Shown: piece after piece, positions 44,527 through 57,500 of the stretch | Layout: every line of letters starts with the position of its first letter | How positions within the stretch are numbered: the first letter of the stretch is position 1 | Source of the DNA: Symbiodinium natans | Taxonomy: Eukaryota > Sar > Dinophyceae > Suessiales > Symbiodiniaceae | DNA: 64,000 nt | NCBI GenBank assembly: GCA_905221605.1 | Contig: CAJNDS010000421.1 | Coordinates: 10,001-74,000, forward strand | Reading direction: 5' to 3' | The notes under the pieces: generated by a model | What the model was told of the DNA's origin: nothing | The model's input: the letters and a program-made list of their open reading frames with translations, nothing else | Database searches by the model: none | Position numbers and translations under genes: made by a program

Positions 44527-44751
44527 GTTTGCAAAGAGACATGTCGAAAAAAAAGAGAGTATCAAGAATCTGAAGCAGGGGGCCCAGGGCAACTGGATGG
44601 CCAGGGCCAACGCAGACCCGTCCAGCACTGCCGTGCAAACCTACTTGCAGCCTCACCCCCCTGAGGCCGATTTGCTGAGAAGTGTGAAACGATGCAAGTG
44701 CAAGAGCTGAGGGAATGACAAACTTACTGACCTCTTCGGGAGTCGTCGCGT
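44527..44751 (+). repeat. diverged fourth copy of the 262-bp unit
   Basis: TGCAAAGAGACATGTCGAAAAA, the GGCCAACGCAGACCC, CAAACCTACTTGCAGCC and GAGGGAATGACAAACTTAC blocks are all present, with insertions near 44578-44605 and 44682-44694. Where the other copies continue with CACTGTGTGTACACC, this one runs directly into the TG/CG tract. Confidence 0.88.
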
Positions 44752-45512
<761 letters not shown>

Positions 45513-45612
45513 NNNNNNNNNNNNNNNNNNNNNNNNNNNNNNNNNNNNNNNNNNNNNNNNNNNNNNNNNNNNNNNNNNNNNNNNNNNNNNNNNNNNNNNN
45601 NNNNNNNNNNNN
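45513..45612. other. assembly gap (100 N)
   Basis: Exactly 100 N, the usual placeholder for a gap of unknown length. The true missing length is not given by the sequence. Confidence 0.99.
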
Positions 45613-45647
45613 ACCCACACACCCACACCCACCCACCCACCCACCCA

Positions 45648-45695
<48 letters not shown>

Positions 45696-45805
45696 CCCAC
45701 GCACCCACGCACCCACGCACCCACGCAGGCACGCACCCACGCACCCACGCACCCACGCACCCACGCACCCACGCACCCACGCACCCACGCACCCACGCAC
45801 CCACC

Positions 45806-45866
<61 letters not shown>
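45613..45866. repeat. (CACC/CACG)n then (AC)n tract, right of the gap
   Basis: CCCACC and GCACGCAC units followed by a pure AC run (45811-45866). The repeat is on the opposite strand to the TG tract left of the gap. Confidence 0.97.
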
Positions 45867-45868
<2 letters not shown>

Positions 45869-46950
45869 ATGCATTGGTGACTGTGTGGAGCACAACCTTT
45901 CATGTCATGATGATGAGATGAGATTTTTGTACCGTGTATGCCAGACCGCAGGAATGGCATACAAACACAAGATGAGATGATCCGTAGGGGGTATGGTTTC
46001 GGCCCCTCGCTACGCCAGACACAAAGGAATAACGTAGCACGAAATGAGATGAAGATGCAAGTGACATGATGCCTCACCAGCTGGCCACGCCGGACCCCGG
46101 GTGTGGGCAAGCAGGTACGTTTTCCTGGGGTGCAGGGGAGAGCTTCATTGGACGGAGCTCCCCTGCACCCCCTCCGTCCCCCTGCTATGGCAGTGACGCC
46201 TTTCCAGGATGAATAACCTGTTTCCACACACAGAATGCCCTCAGAGAGGGCTAAGCTTCGGATCTACTGACAATCTAGTGATCGCAGAAGCAGACAACGG
46301 TGCACATGCCCTGGCGCTCGCACTGCCTAAAACCTGTTTGACAACCCCCATGGAAAACGAGAAAAAGGTTTTAAAGTGAGCCACCACTTGGTTTTGAGTG
46401 GATGTGGGTCCTGTCCACAAAGTGGTGGATAAGGGTCCAGTCCACCTCTTGGAAAACGAAAAATGTGGCAGGTAGTTTGAGGCGAGAGCGGGGAGGGTAT
46501 GTGCGCCTGCCCACGCCCCCGACAACCTGACAAAACACGACCTCAGGCGGGAACATACATCAGCTCGACACCCGTCTCTCGGAGACATCGGATCAACACC
46601 AAGAGAAATTGAATCGGGAGGAAAACCCTTGGCTCGCACGGACCGTCACATCGATCCTTTGTCGTTGTCGGCACGCCCATGCTTGCCCCTTCTACTGTGG
46701 TCCGAGCAGCTGTTTGCCTTTGCTGCTCTTCTCAGCCCTTCTGCGAGTAATGTTGCAAGCGCACGCACGATAGTGAGAGAGCGAAAAGCGAATGAACAAG
46801 CGAGTTTATGAAGTGACTTGCATGAACAACTAAACGAAGTGCGTGAGTGAACGAAGTGAGCGCCCCAAAGGAATATACCAAAAGGGTGCGCGAATTGCAA
46901 TTATGTAATTGCGCATTCGTTTCTTTGTTCGCGCTGGCAGGCCCGCCTGC
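45867..46950. other. no recognised gene
   Basis: Short frames only. Contains a perfect hairpin (listed separately), GATGAGATGAGAT repeats near 45908-46050, and two similar blocks with GGAAAACGA(G)AAAA (46351 and 46451). Confidence 0.4.
46127..46171. other. perfect 14-bp hairpin
   Basis: GGGGTGCAGGGGAG (46127-46140) is the exact reverse complement of CTCCCCTGCACCCC (46158-46171), with a 17-base loop. It could be the foot of a small inverted-repeat element or simply chance GC-rich pairing. Confidence 0.75.
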
Positions 46951-46954
46951 ATCC

Positions 46955-49010
46955 TATACCATTGCATGCCTCCGACCAGCTGCTCAGGCTTCGCAACTAT
47001 ACCTTCCTGATGCGCGCCATCCCTCCGTCCAGCCTTTGTGACATGGTGTGTCGTAAGCCCATTTCATCCCAAGTCGATGAACGAAAAGGAAGAGGCGGTA
47101 AACCGCAGGCCGGCAAAGCTCTTGAGTATCTCAAGCAAGTCATCGATGCAACAACAAAGCCCGAAACCCGAAGGAGGAGACACGACAAACCGCTGTGTTG
47201 CCCTTCTTGCATCTGAGTATGTTGCAAGCTTTTGCGCAACTTAACAGCATAGTTGCAGCCTGTTGCATGCTATGTGCCCTTTTGTTCCATGTCAAGCCTC
47301 AATTGCCGTGATGTTGCGAAAGTTGGTGTGCGGGTGGCAGCTGGGGAGCTTGAGGAGTATGAGCTGCACAAGAAGATAGTTCGAGTCTTAGACATGTGTG
47401 CCAAGTGCAGAGGGCTTCTGGGCAACGGTCGAGTTCAATTTCAAAAGGTTGCCCCATGAGGCGGTCATATCACGCTCAACTGCGTGATTCCAGCATCCTG
47501 CAGTCTTACAATCTCGGAGGCTTTGGTAACTTGTGTGGGGAATATTCGGAATAGTCTGGTCCTCACTAAGGTTGCAAGCGACGAGCAGTCCGACACCGAT
47601 TGCGCATAGGATTCACAACTCATGGCGCAATATGCATGAATTGCTCAATCATCGGGCAGTTCAGCAGCCAAGGACCAAGTCATTCAAAGATGCTTTGGAG
47701 AAATTGTGGCAACAGCGCTTGCCCCGGAACCAATTCAGCATCATGGCAACGCCGTTTTCAAGAAAAAGATGGCATGGCCGTGTGGTAGTTCAAGATAAGT
47801 GCGAAAGACGGTTGTTGGCAGGATGGAGGGCGTTCAGCAAGTGGTGGTTCAAACTCAGTCTATTCTGGAGGCGCTTCGCAAGATGGCATGGATACCCTGA
47901 AACATGGCAACATGTGCAGAAGAACAAGAAAAGTTAACTTTTCAGAAGGCTGTGAGCTAAAATGCTCTTGCTCTGCGAGGCTCGCTCTCAGGGCAACTGG
48001 TCTGTCGAGGATCCATCGGAAGAGCCGGCTGCAGCCTTCGCGTCGGCACCTCAAAACCCAACTGCACTTCCCAGGCAATAAGTTTAGTCGCACTCAGATG
48101 AGCATCAGCATGGCGATTGCGGATCTCAGTGCTGTCGCTATGTTTATTCGTCAGGCGCCAGCACATGGAGACTGAAATGCAAAGGCACATCGAGGCCCCG
48201 CCACTAAGGGAGGTAAGGAAAGATTGTGGCTGTCTTAGTGCCTGACCGCTGTGGTTGAATACAGGTTCGGGAGCAGATCAAGTTGTGCAATGCTCAGCTG
48301 CGGGAAGCAGACAATGCTTTGCCGGCACGTTTCAGAGCCACTCCGGCACAACCCGGTGGCCAAGAAGCGTGAATTTGCGTACTTGATATACTTGCGACCA
48401 CCGATTGCCAGGCGATGGCAGAACAGCACGTCCAACTGACCCAGTTGGGTGCAGCCACAAATCGCATGTGACATTGGAGATCTAACGGGCTTGCATGTGT
48501 AGCTTTGTCGCTTTGCGTATGCTGTGGCTTACAAGAATGCAGCCGTAGTTTGCAGACAGAATCCCTGTATCCAGAGAGGTGCTCAGCCTGAGTCTTGTCG
48601 TCGAATTGTAGAGGCATCCCGGCCATGGCTGGGGAGTCTACATGGCAGCTGCAGCAGGACGACCTCGGGTGCACAGCACAATCGCGCGCCGCACCTTGTT
48701 TGATCAACGGTGCATAGGCATGATTCGGTATGATGCCATCTGAACTAAGTAAAGATTCAAGGGCAAATGGCCTTGGAGGAGCTTCGACAGCTTCGCGACA
48801 ATCTGCTGCAAGATTTGAGCGGGCTGCTTGCACAGCAGACGCAGACCATTGAGAAGATCGTGAAAGAGGCTCCGCCAACAAGACAACTGGTTGATGCCGG
48901 AATGCCATCTCCTGCCAGGGGAGGGAAGCGTCGAAAGCGACGGTGGAAGGTTCAGCAAAAGAAGTGCATCTGGGCCAAATCGTTACCAGTCGCGTTTGGC
49001 AGACCAATCA
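46955..49010 (+). CDS. unidentified coiled-coil protein, multi-exon
   Basis: Several + strand stretches look coding. 46965-47160: SDQLLRLRNYTFLMRA, VDERKGRGGKPQAGKA, LEYLKQVIDATTK. 47317-47425: GVRVAAGELEEYELHKK. 47780-47900 region: GRMEGVQQVVVQTQS, ILEALRKMAW. 48150-48210: HMETEMQRHIEAPPL, ending at a GAG|GTAAGG donor. 48266 onward: VREQIKLCNAQLREAD after a CAG acceptor. 48767-48960: MALEELRQLRDNLLQ, LSGLLAQQTQTIEKIV, then a basic tail GKRRKRRW. The parts share heptad-like helices, suggesting one long coiled-coil protein with a basic C-terminus. Family and function are not recognised; exon joins are not proven. Confidence 0.48.
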
Positions 49011-51375
49011 GACCATAACCTTAGTTGAATCACCTCTGCGATGTAGTTTTGCGCAGTTCAACGGTAGCAACAGACGCTCACGCTGTGCATCGAGTCCTTC
49101 AAGCCGAGCCCTGTTGGGCTCCGCGCAGGATTGTCAGGGTGAAAGAATGGGATGACTGCATAAATCAAATGTCGTTATGGTGATAAACTCGGTTTCCGAA
49201 CCATGCTAAGCCGACCAGGGGATGATCAGAGTGTACGCTGTAGAGAGAAGAGCCATGAGAATACCCAATGGGACACCACAGACAAGTTAAAAGTTACGTG
49301 GGCATGCCCTGCTGTATTCCACCCAAGCCAAACCTCTAATGCCACGCCTGTTCGAGGGTTTTTTTTTCAGGAATTGGTATGCCACGTAACCTGTTGCTTT
49401 GGACTGGGTGGGGTGGGACTAAGTCACTGGTCCCTACCAAATCGGAACCCCAAGGCCGCAGAACCCTTGTATCGCAACCGGCTACTCCGTTTACAAATTC
49501 AACAGTTTCCAAACGTGGAAAATCTCAGTTGCAGTATGGCCATTTAACGCCCAAATCACGGAGCAAAGAGGCATAAAGCTAAAGCCTAACCCCACCCATG
49601 TTTTTGATTGGGTTTCGAGCCGAAGTCTTTGTTTGGTTTGCTGCACTGAACTCCAGTCATTGAGAGACATTGCTTGCTGGCCGCTTCGGAACTGGAATTT
49701 GTGGGCTTCAACAAACCCTGCTCACAACACGATAAGAACGCTTCGTCGATTCAAGCGCCGGGGTTGCAGTCGGAGGTTGTGGTAGGGGCAGACGGAGGGT
49801 GGAGCGGGGGGTGGATTGAAGCACCAAGATGAAGCTTTGTGGTAGGTTTTGGTCCTCACCTGTAGAGTTTTGCGTTTTTGGGTTTGGTTGAGGGTTTTGG
49901 GGCATCGGTATCAGCTTTGGGGGTTCATAGCCTGATCGGCTGGCCAGCCGACACCGAACTACGAAGTTGTGTCTTAAGGCGCGCGTGTGCAGTTCGAGTT
50001 TCGCAAATGTTTTCATTTCGTTTCGCCGCCTTAGGAATGCACGCAACTTGAAGATCACGGAGAATCCCATCAACAAGCCTGTCAAGGAGACAAGGTTTGC
50101 CGATCACATGCCCGCAGCCAGGCTGCCTTCGAAGACTAGAAAATTGGCCCGCGCAGCGCGGCCTGATACGACACTGACTTGTAGTGTTCCTCCGGCTGTG
50201 TCAAGCCTTGCCGGGCCGAGGTGGACCATCCGATGAGCGTTCCCGAAGAATCAACAGGCAAGGCCCACACTTGTCACACTTGTGTGACATAGCCTAGACA
50301 GTATTTAGTTGCTTACTTGGTGAAGGTTGGACTTGATGACATGGGGCCACAAGACTCAGATTCTTAAGCGACCCCCTATATTGCCCACATCACTATGCGG
50401 GGTTCTTGCTTTTTGGGGCAGCCCTCCGCCTCACGCCGGCGCGCCCGCCCGCCGGCGCGCCCGCCCGCGCCGCACACATGACGAAATCCTCTCTCGGAAC
50501 TAGAACAAAAGATGACGGGACCCCTAGATGTCCCCCGAAAATCGTAGGCTGTACAAAGCTTGGTCTGTGCAACGGTTTTTTTGGTTTGCGACTTTGCTTT
50601 GGAGTGAACTTCAAAGCTTCTCTTCCAAGGGTCTGCAAAGCTTGCTACATTTTAAGGGGCAAGCACCCCTGGGCGGGCAGCGCAGACAGAAGCGCGAGGA
50701 GAGTTGACAGTTTTTATGCGTTTTAACGGCTGCAGCCAATGCCGTTGCAAAAGGGGGGGGGGCACGCGCGCATGCGCGCGCGAGCGCGTGCCGGGGTCTA
50801 CAACGTCAACGCCATGACCTTTTCAAGAGCCTCGAAACCTGAATACCTTAAAACCCAAGCCACAACCTTCAAATGGCTAAGAATGCCTTCGAGCCCAGCT
50901 TCAACCACGCCACAGGGACCCGCAGCCACGCCGAGGGAAAGGCTATCCACCTATGGCCCGTCATGCCAGGCTGTCGACCCCAGGCTGGAGCCGCTGATGC
51001 TGATGATGCGAGCCTCCGAACGCCGAAACCAAGACCGCTGATGCTCATGATACGCATGTCGGGTCCCGGACTGGGGCCGCTGATGTCTCGTGATGCGCGC
51101 CCTCTGGGAGTCGTCCATGGCTACCCCAAAATTACGCAAAAAACGCTGGGTCTGCACATGCCGTCCGACCTATTTGTGTGTAATAGGAGGTGGGGGTCAG
51201 GGTCGATGCATTGGAGCCCTTCATCAGGGTGGGGAAAGGTGGGCAGGGCCGGGGAAATGGAGGGCGGTTTAGGAGAGGGTGGCTTGGGGGGACCCAACAA
51301 AGACTTCACGGATGGAATCGGCAGATAATCTGTCATAACAAAGATCATGTCAGAATGTGGACGTATGTTAGAAAA
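49011..51375. other. no recognised gene; low-complexity patches
   Basis: A G/T-rich asymmetric tract at 49800-49918 mirrors the C/A-rich tract at 26 kb. A small tandem GGCGCGCCCGCCCGC lies at 50440-50473. Open frames on both strands at 50.7-51.3 kb are GC-rich and mirror each other; none is convincing. Confidence 0.4.
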
Positions 51376-51394
51376 CATGCGAATCCTTTTCCAA

Positions 51395-51575
51395 GGCCGC
51401 CATGAGCGCATCGTGAGCGCATGTTTCCTCTAACTCTACAATCGCTATTTCCTGCATACATTTCATACAGGACCTCTATGTCCTCCATATTCGAAAAGGG
51501 TACCTCTATTTCCTCTGAGATTTCACAAGACACCCTCGATTCGTCTGTATTTGAAGATTTTTCCCAAGACAAGTA
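51395..51575 (-). repeat. decayed ~30-bp minisatellite, minus orientation
   Basis: Read on the minus strand, units such as GAAATAGAGGTACCC..., ACATAGAGGTCCTG... and GAAATAGCGATTG... recur about every 30 bases. They match the unit style of the array at 14.47-14.76 kb (ACATAGAGGT followed by a TGAAAT word), in the opposite orientation. Confidence 0.6.
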
Positions 51576-51828
51576 AAGGGTTCAACGCGTTAAGCATTGT
51601 CAAGGGAGTTTGAAGAACAGCTGAGTAAGTAGCAGAAAATGTTGACCAAGGGCCAAGGCCGTCTATGGAATCATGAATCTTGAGTGACTGGAGTGGTGGT
51701 TGTTTGGGGAGGTAAAGGGGTTGATAGACCTCGTGGTGGATACAGGAGGACAATCGAGAACCAGCTAACCACAACAAACCTGGCAGGTGAGACTCGTGGA
51801 AGCATTCCCTGTTTTCGTATTCCCAGGT

Positions 51829-52729
51829 GGGGTGCGATCAGCAGATTGGGACGACGAAGACACGGAGGTGTTCCTGGGCGAGTCAACTTGGTACATGTTT
51901 GGCTTTGCTCAAGCTGCTGGTGCAGCGATTTTCAACTAAGGTTGCAGGACGTCGTGCCAACTGTCCGTGTGGCCCCACCAGGCTCGGTGATGAAAGAAAA
52001 GCTTTGTCAAATGTTCGTCTTCCGTGTCGATATGTTTCGATATCACTACGGCAAGACCGGCAGGTCCGAATGCATGTGATTCGTTTTCTCGTTCGGTCGG
52101 GCATTGGTTGTCGGCTTTAGAGAGGAGATTGCTCGTGGTGTCCGTCCCTTTCATGTTCTCACGAACCACTGCCGCCAATACCCAAGCCCGGTGTGCTCCG
52201 AGAGTCAAGAAAAGACTGACCTTGTAGCTTGGTGGAGCAGATTGCGTGCGGCTCCCGCAACTCTGCATGGTACCATCTCATCACGATTTCGTCGGCACAG
52301 ACCACAACACCGGTGGCGATAAGCGCGTTGGCAACAGCTGCATCAGTATCAGCATCCTCGTCCTCAACCACGTCTTCGCCTTCATCCTCGTGTTGACAAT
52401 CAGCAGCAGCCCAGCCTAGCAGCCCGCAACCAACAAAAGCACAACCCGGCCAATCACCATAGACACCAATGGAGCTTGGTAGAGCGTCGCTTGCCATGTG
52501 CCTTGGAAAGTTAACTTGCAAGTACAGGATGTTGCTTCCCATCTACATGTGTTCATGTCTAGGCTTTCTTGCGCTGGCCTGACAAACTGCTTGTGGACGT
52601 TCCGGTTTCTCATCTCGCTTGCTCTCCTCCTCTTTCTTTCTCCCTCCCTCCCTCCTTGTTTGTGCTACAAGTAAGTAGTGCTCCGGCTTATAACAAGGCT
52701 ACCGCGCACGCAAGTCTCTCTCTCTCTCT

Positions 52730-52760
<31 letters not shown>

Positions 52761-53560
52761 GCTCGCTCTTCTGGACTCGCTCCCCACTTTTCGGCGTGGT
52801 CGACAGAGCGTTTCACGGGTGAACGGTGATTTCCGTTCTCCAGGCAAGGTGCAAGGAAAGAAGGACGGCTGGACGAGCGAAGAGCAAGGAGCTGGCGGAG
52901 GAACGGGCGCACTGGATCGGCCGGTGCGCAAGACGATTCTCCAGCATCTTGCCTGTCATTAGCCCGGGTGAGTCATTGATGTCACTGTTGAGTTTTCTGT
53001 GAGATCTTAAGAGAGGGTGGCTGAAAAGCATTTCTGTCCGGAACTGTTGGCCAGAGGCGACAGGGCCGCTCTGTGAACAGAGCTTTTTGTATGCTGCAGT
53101 GGAGTACACGCTTCCATTGTGCATAAGGCGTGTCGGCAGCTTCTTGGTCGATGATGACGAGGCAATGTGCGACATGCTTCCCCCAGCAGAAGCGGGCATG
53201 TGTGCCCAAGCTTGCACATTAACTTCTCTAATTTTGCAGGACAAGCACAAAAGGATAAAGAGGCCTGCTCTGTACCACGCTCCGCAAGAAGAGCAGGACA
53301 GCGGACGTTCTGGCCTAGATTGTGCTTGCGGTCTCCATAGTCAGTATTCAGTTCTCCCAAAATTCAGTTCTCCCAAGTTCTCCCTCTTCGCAGGAAGTAA
53401 AACTGGACGAAGAGGCATGGTCTGGACTGCACTCGGCATGCTTGAGTATAATTTGTGGGCACTATCGATTTTGGCACCGCAATGCAGATGGTTGATGTCC
53501 CTTTATCTACGAAATCCTTGGACAGCTAGAGGAATGCACCTTCTCGCAAAGTGTTGAAAC
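51829..53560 (+). CDS. unassigned exons, perhaps 5' part of the voltage-gated channel gene
   Basis: Coding-like + stretches: 51829-51936 after a CAG (SADWDDEDTEVFLGE, STWYMFGFAQAAGAAIF); 51948-52078 (VVPTVRVAPPGSVM, FVFRVDMFRYHYGK); 52102-52270 (ALVVGFREEIARGVRP, TDLVAWWSRLRAAP); 52840-52968 (KSKELAEERAHWIG, RRFSSILPVISP) ending near a GTGAGT donor; 53078-53230 (EYTLPLCIRRVGSFLV, DDDEAMCDMLPPAEAG). They precede the S1 exon of the channel on the same strand, so they could encode its cytosolic N-terminus or a separate protein. No domain is recognised. The CT microsatellite at 52.7 kb lies between two of them. Confidence 0.4.
52711..52770. repeat. (CT)n microsatellite
   Basis: CTCTCTCTCTCTCTC broken once by TTTTTCTC, then CGCTCGCTC. 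A purine tract of the opposite sense (GA) lies at 55.1 kb. Confidence 0.94.
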
Positions 53561-53568
53561 CTCAGATA

Positions 53569-54480
53569 TCAGGCGATTGCCCAATTGAGACATTGCAAGC
53601 TGAAGCAGCGTGAACGTCCGAAGCCAGACTGAAAGGGCGTTAAATTTCGCCAAATGTTGCCAGCGCCTCGAAATTTGATTTTTTTCTCGGTAGCTGCTCG
53701 GTTCTGCGCGAGACTTGCAGAAGTTTCGGTTCCGACTTCGCCGTCTCCACGAGCTTCCGCCTTTTGTCGAATTGCGAAGACGGCTGATAGCAGGCGCTCG
53801 TCGTGCTTCATGATCATTGCTGATCATCCGATCCAGGTTTGCTCCAGGCTGGATGAAGGATTGTTTCTTCCCGCTACACCAAAATCACAGCAAATGCTGT
53901 CGCCCTCCCGACATGAGGTGCCGAGACTTTGGCACTTTCGCCGTGTTCGTTTAAACAGTTCTAGTTGCCAAAGAGAAGCGGTCAGTTCATGCTACATTCA
54001 AGGAAGCAACCGGAGTGAAACATTTCCATAACCGGGCACATTCCTTTCCATCACGGGCTGGATTCTGACAAGAGGATATCAGCATCTGCTAATGAAGAGG
54101 GTGCCCTCTCCTGCAGAAAAGTCAGACCAGGCAGAATCCGAAGTACGAGGATTGGATGTAAGACCAAATTGGAACAAGGGCTTGCGGCTTGCCAGAAGCA
54201 TCAACAGTCATCAACATCAAAGCTAAGTCATCAGACGCCCAACAGCATTCAAGCTCGAACCTCGAAATGACATTGTTCGGCACGGCATGCAGTCACAGTG
54301 CCACAGGAGTGAAACATAGTTGAACTCTAAAGGTAGCTACATGGTCCCTCAACGCGCCCCCTTACCTTTTTCTAAAGAGTTCTGAATTTTGGGCCTTGGG
54401 TTCGATGCCCATATTGAAGGCCCTGGCACCTACCCTTTGATGAACGCACTCTAAGCGGCTTTACTGGCAAGCAATGTTGC
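53569..54480. other. undecided coding-like sequence on both strands
   Basis: The + frame 53654-54031 is long and open. The minus frame 53569-53817 (HDERLLSAVFAIRQKA, TSASLAQNRAATEKK) reads more like protein. I cannot decide between them and recognise neither. 54040-54480 shows no feature. Confidence 0.25.
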
Positions 54481-54577
54481 TAAGAAGACTCGCTTTCGTC
54501 CCTATGTTATTCTCGGATACGTGGCCTCCACGAGAAAAGCTTCAACTCCATTTGCATGCGCATGTTCCATGGCACAG

Positions 54578-57500
54578 GTATACGACGTGACGAACTTCTA
54601 CAAGACAACCGGATTTTGGCAAGCCCTGGCCCGCAGTGACAAGTTCGAGCGATTCACGCTCTTGGTCATTTGTGCTCTGGTGTCTTTATGCCTTCACGCC
54701 GTCTTGTGCAATCTTGTGTGTGAGCCGCAGAGACCATTCCGCATCAGTTCCGCGGTGTGCACCCAGGTGTCAATGCCATATACATTGGAGTGGATGCAGA
54801 CAACAACAATGCCGACACGACCATAACTGCAGAATGGCCGTACCAAGTGTGCGACCATTTGTTCTGCTTGTTCTTCACGCTCCTTGGCTTTTTGCTTGTG
54901 TCAGACGCTTCTGACATGTCGAATGTGTATAATCCTTGCATGCATGTGTCGGTGCAGATCTTGGCTGGCACTTTTGCCAAGGTTTGAGTTGGCCGTGCGT
55001 TTCGCTGCCTTCGAGCATAAGCGCAACTGCTTGCGAGACATGTGGTTCGTTTTTGACAGCATGCTTGCCACTCGAAAAGACAGGGGGAGGACATGGGAGA
55101 ATGGGACCTAGAGAAAGCGAGCGAGAGAGAGAGAGACAGAGACAGAAGAGAGAGAGCGAACGAGCGAGCGAGCGAGGGAGCGAGCGAGGGAGCGGCGAGC
55201 GAGAGAGAGCCAGAGAGAGCGAGAGAGAGCGAGAGAGGGCGAAGTGTCCGGCCGCCCTCCACTTTTGTGTTTTTGACAGGGCGTTGTATTGCACAGTTAT
55301 GGCACGAAAGCAAGGATGACTTTTTCGTTGTTTTGGCTTTGAACTTCTGGCGCCCATGGTGCCCCGACACAGCATGACAGCTCATAGTGGAGTCCCGTGT
55401 CTGAAGGTGATCCTCATGGTTTTTGAAACTTGGATTCTCAGCATCGTGCTGCTTATAGACGCTTGGCAGCAGCCCCAAGTCCAAAACATGCTATGAGCCC
55501 TCCTGTCAGGATCTGCATGTTGGTGTATTCGTGAATCGCTGCAGATACTTGAAGTTCAGCGAGGCATACCCGCTGCAAGCTTGCCATGTTGTGCTGAACA
55601 GCGAAGTTGACTTTTACAAAAAAGAGTTAAGCTGGATAGGTTCAACCGGCTCGCCGGATTGTCACAGAACATGGCACGCCCTGGAAATTCTGCAGCTTTA
55701 GAGTCTTACAGATTTTCGTTGCAGTCTCGGATTGTCGTGAAGGGTTGCAGTGGCAAGATTGCTGCGATTCCGGTCTTCCCAAAACGCCTTGGAGGCGGTG
55801 CCTGTTTATGACATTCCCAGACTTTGAGTAACTGCGTCCTAGAATTCGGTAATTTCTGTATGGCCCACAGACATCCACAGACCGCAAAGGTTGTCGCTGC
55901 TTCTTTGTTTGCTTTGTGTTGCTCTTCGGGACTTTTTGCCGAAGGAACTTAACTAAGTCACGCTGAACTGGTTCGTGAAGTCGTCACATCAACACGTCAG
56001 ACCATGCTTTAACAGATGCCCTACAACGCTACTGACAGCCATGACGAGCCACGTGCAGCAACAGCTTTCGCACGACTAAGTCGCCACTTCCAAGTTTAGG
56101 CGCGGCAAATTACAAATCCCAGGTTGGAACTGCAGATGGAGGTGGCGTTGCAACAGGGCCCCTGCGTCTACTGCGGCTTTTGAGGCTCGATAGTTCTCTT
56201 GTGCATGCTTGAACCTTTGTCAGACGATGGACGCAGCATGTCAATCTGCAAGGCTTTCTCGATTGGTTCGGCTTCTTCGGTCACTCCCGGACCCTGCAAC
56301 ACGTTTGTCGTAGAGGGTTATGGAGTTTCGACGGCCCAATGGTTTTTCACGAACGAAGTACTACTCTGCATGGTTCGGTTCAGTGGTTGAGGCATGCTTG
56401 TCCGATTGAAGACGTGTTTCCCGGAAACAAGGGCTTCAGTGATCGGTGTCTGAGAAGAAGCAGCAACTTCAAGGCCGCTACGGGTCGTTGAACTAGTCTA
56501 TCCAGCATGGTCTCGCAATGTCTAGCAGGTGCTGTTGAGGACCCGAGTCTCACGTCACCTGGGCACTTCGGATGTGGCAAACAGGGGTGGCCAGCCTTCA
56601 GCGCCTCGTGTGGAGAGGAGTTGCTGACGCTAGTGAATGGAATGCGCGCTGCCTCCAGGGCAGTCACATCGGCGCTCATGCTTCTAGCTGCAAGGATAGC
56701 CAGGCAACTAGGGTCTACCAGGAGTGGACTTTTGCACATGTTGCCTTCTGAGTGCCGCGCTTGCTCGCTTCAAACATTTTCTGTTTGGCTTTGGTGACTT
56801 AGTTAGCGAGGCGAGGTATCCCAGCAAGGCCTGGAATACTATTGTTTGTAATTGTGGTTAGCTTTGCATGACTTACAAGAACAACGGCTTGTAACTTGAA
56901 AAGGCGATCTTGAGCATCATACAGAAAGGCAGCGGAAACTTCTCAAAGACATGAGCGGTGGGTTTGCTGCGTGTGAAACGCGGAGACAATGCATATCTAC
57001 TGTATGTGAGACGCAGAGACCGGACATGCTCAGACTGCGCCTGCGCCGTTGCCATTGTCATCGTGTGCGCGTAGAGGGACGCTTGTGAGCAGGCTTCTTT
57101 CGGATGTGCTTCCTGCAGGCATACGCATGGGAGGATAGACGCAGGTGAGCCTCAGCTGTCTTCCTCGTCTTGCCGAGAGCCGACAGGTAGGTAGCCTGGT
57201 CCTGACGCACCAGGAAGTTGCAACGACGGGCAGGCGAGGACAATGGAGAGGTGTGTGGAAGCCGCCATCATGTACATGGTGATCACATAGCCACGAAACC
57301 ATGCGAAGACCTGCTTCGAGATGGAAGTGTTTGCCTTCTTCAGTCAGCGTTGGCGACGTATGTGGTGAAGAGGAGAACAGGCGCAATCCTGGCAATGACC
57401 CTTCGCGTGGCATTTGTCACTCGTGATGGTAGGGAAGGTGACGCAGTCCACATTGTCGTCAATGTACAATACGCGGTCGAGGCTCTTCAGCCACGTCGTT

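Noticed and set aside
53569-53817. Minus-strand gene fragment (HDERLLSAVFAIRQKA)
   Set aside because: Reads well, but the + strand over the same bases is also open and no family is recognised; left undecided rather than called.
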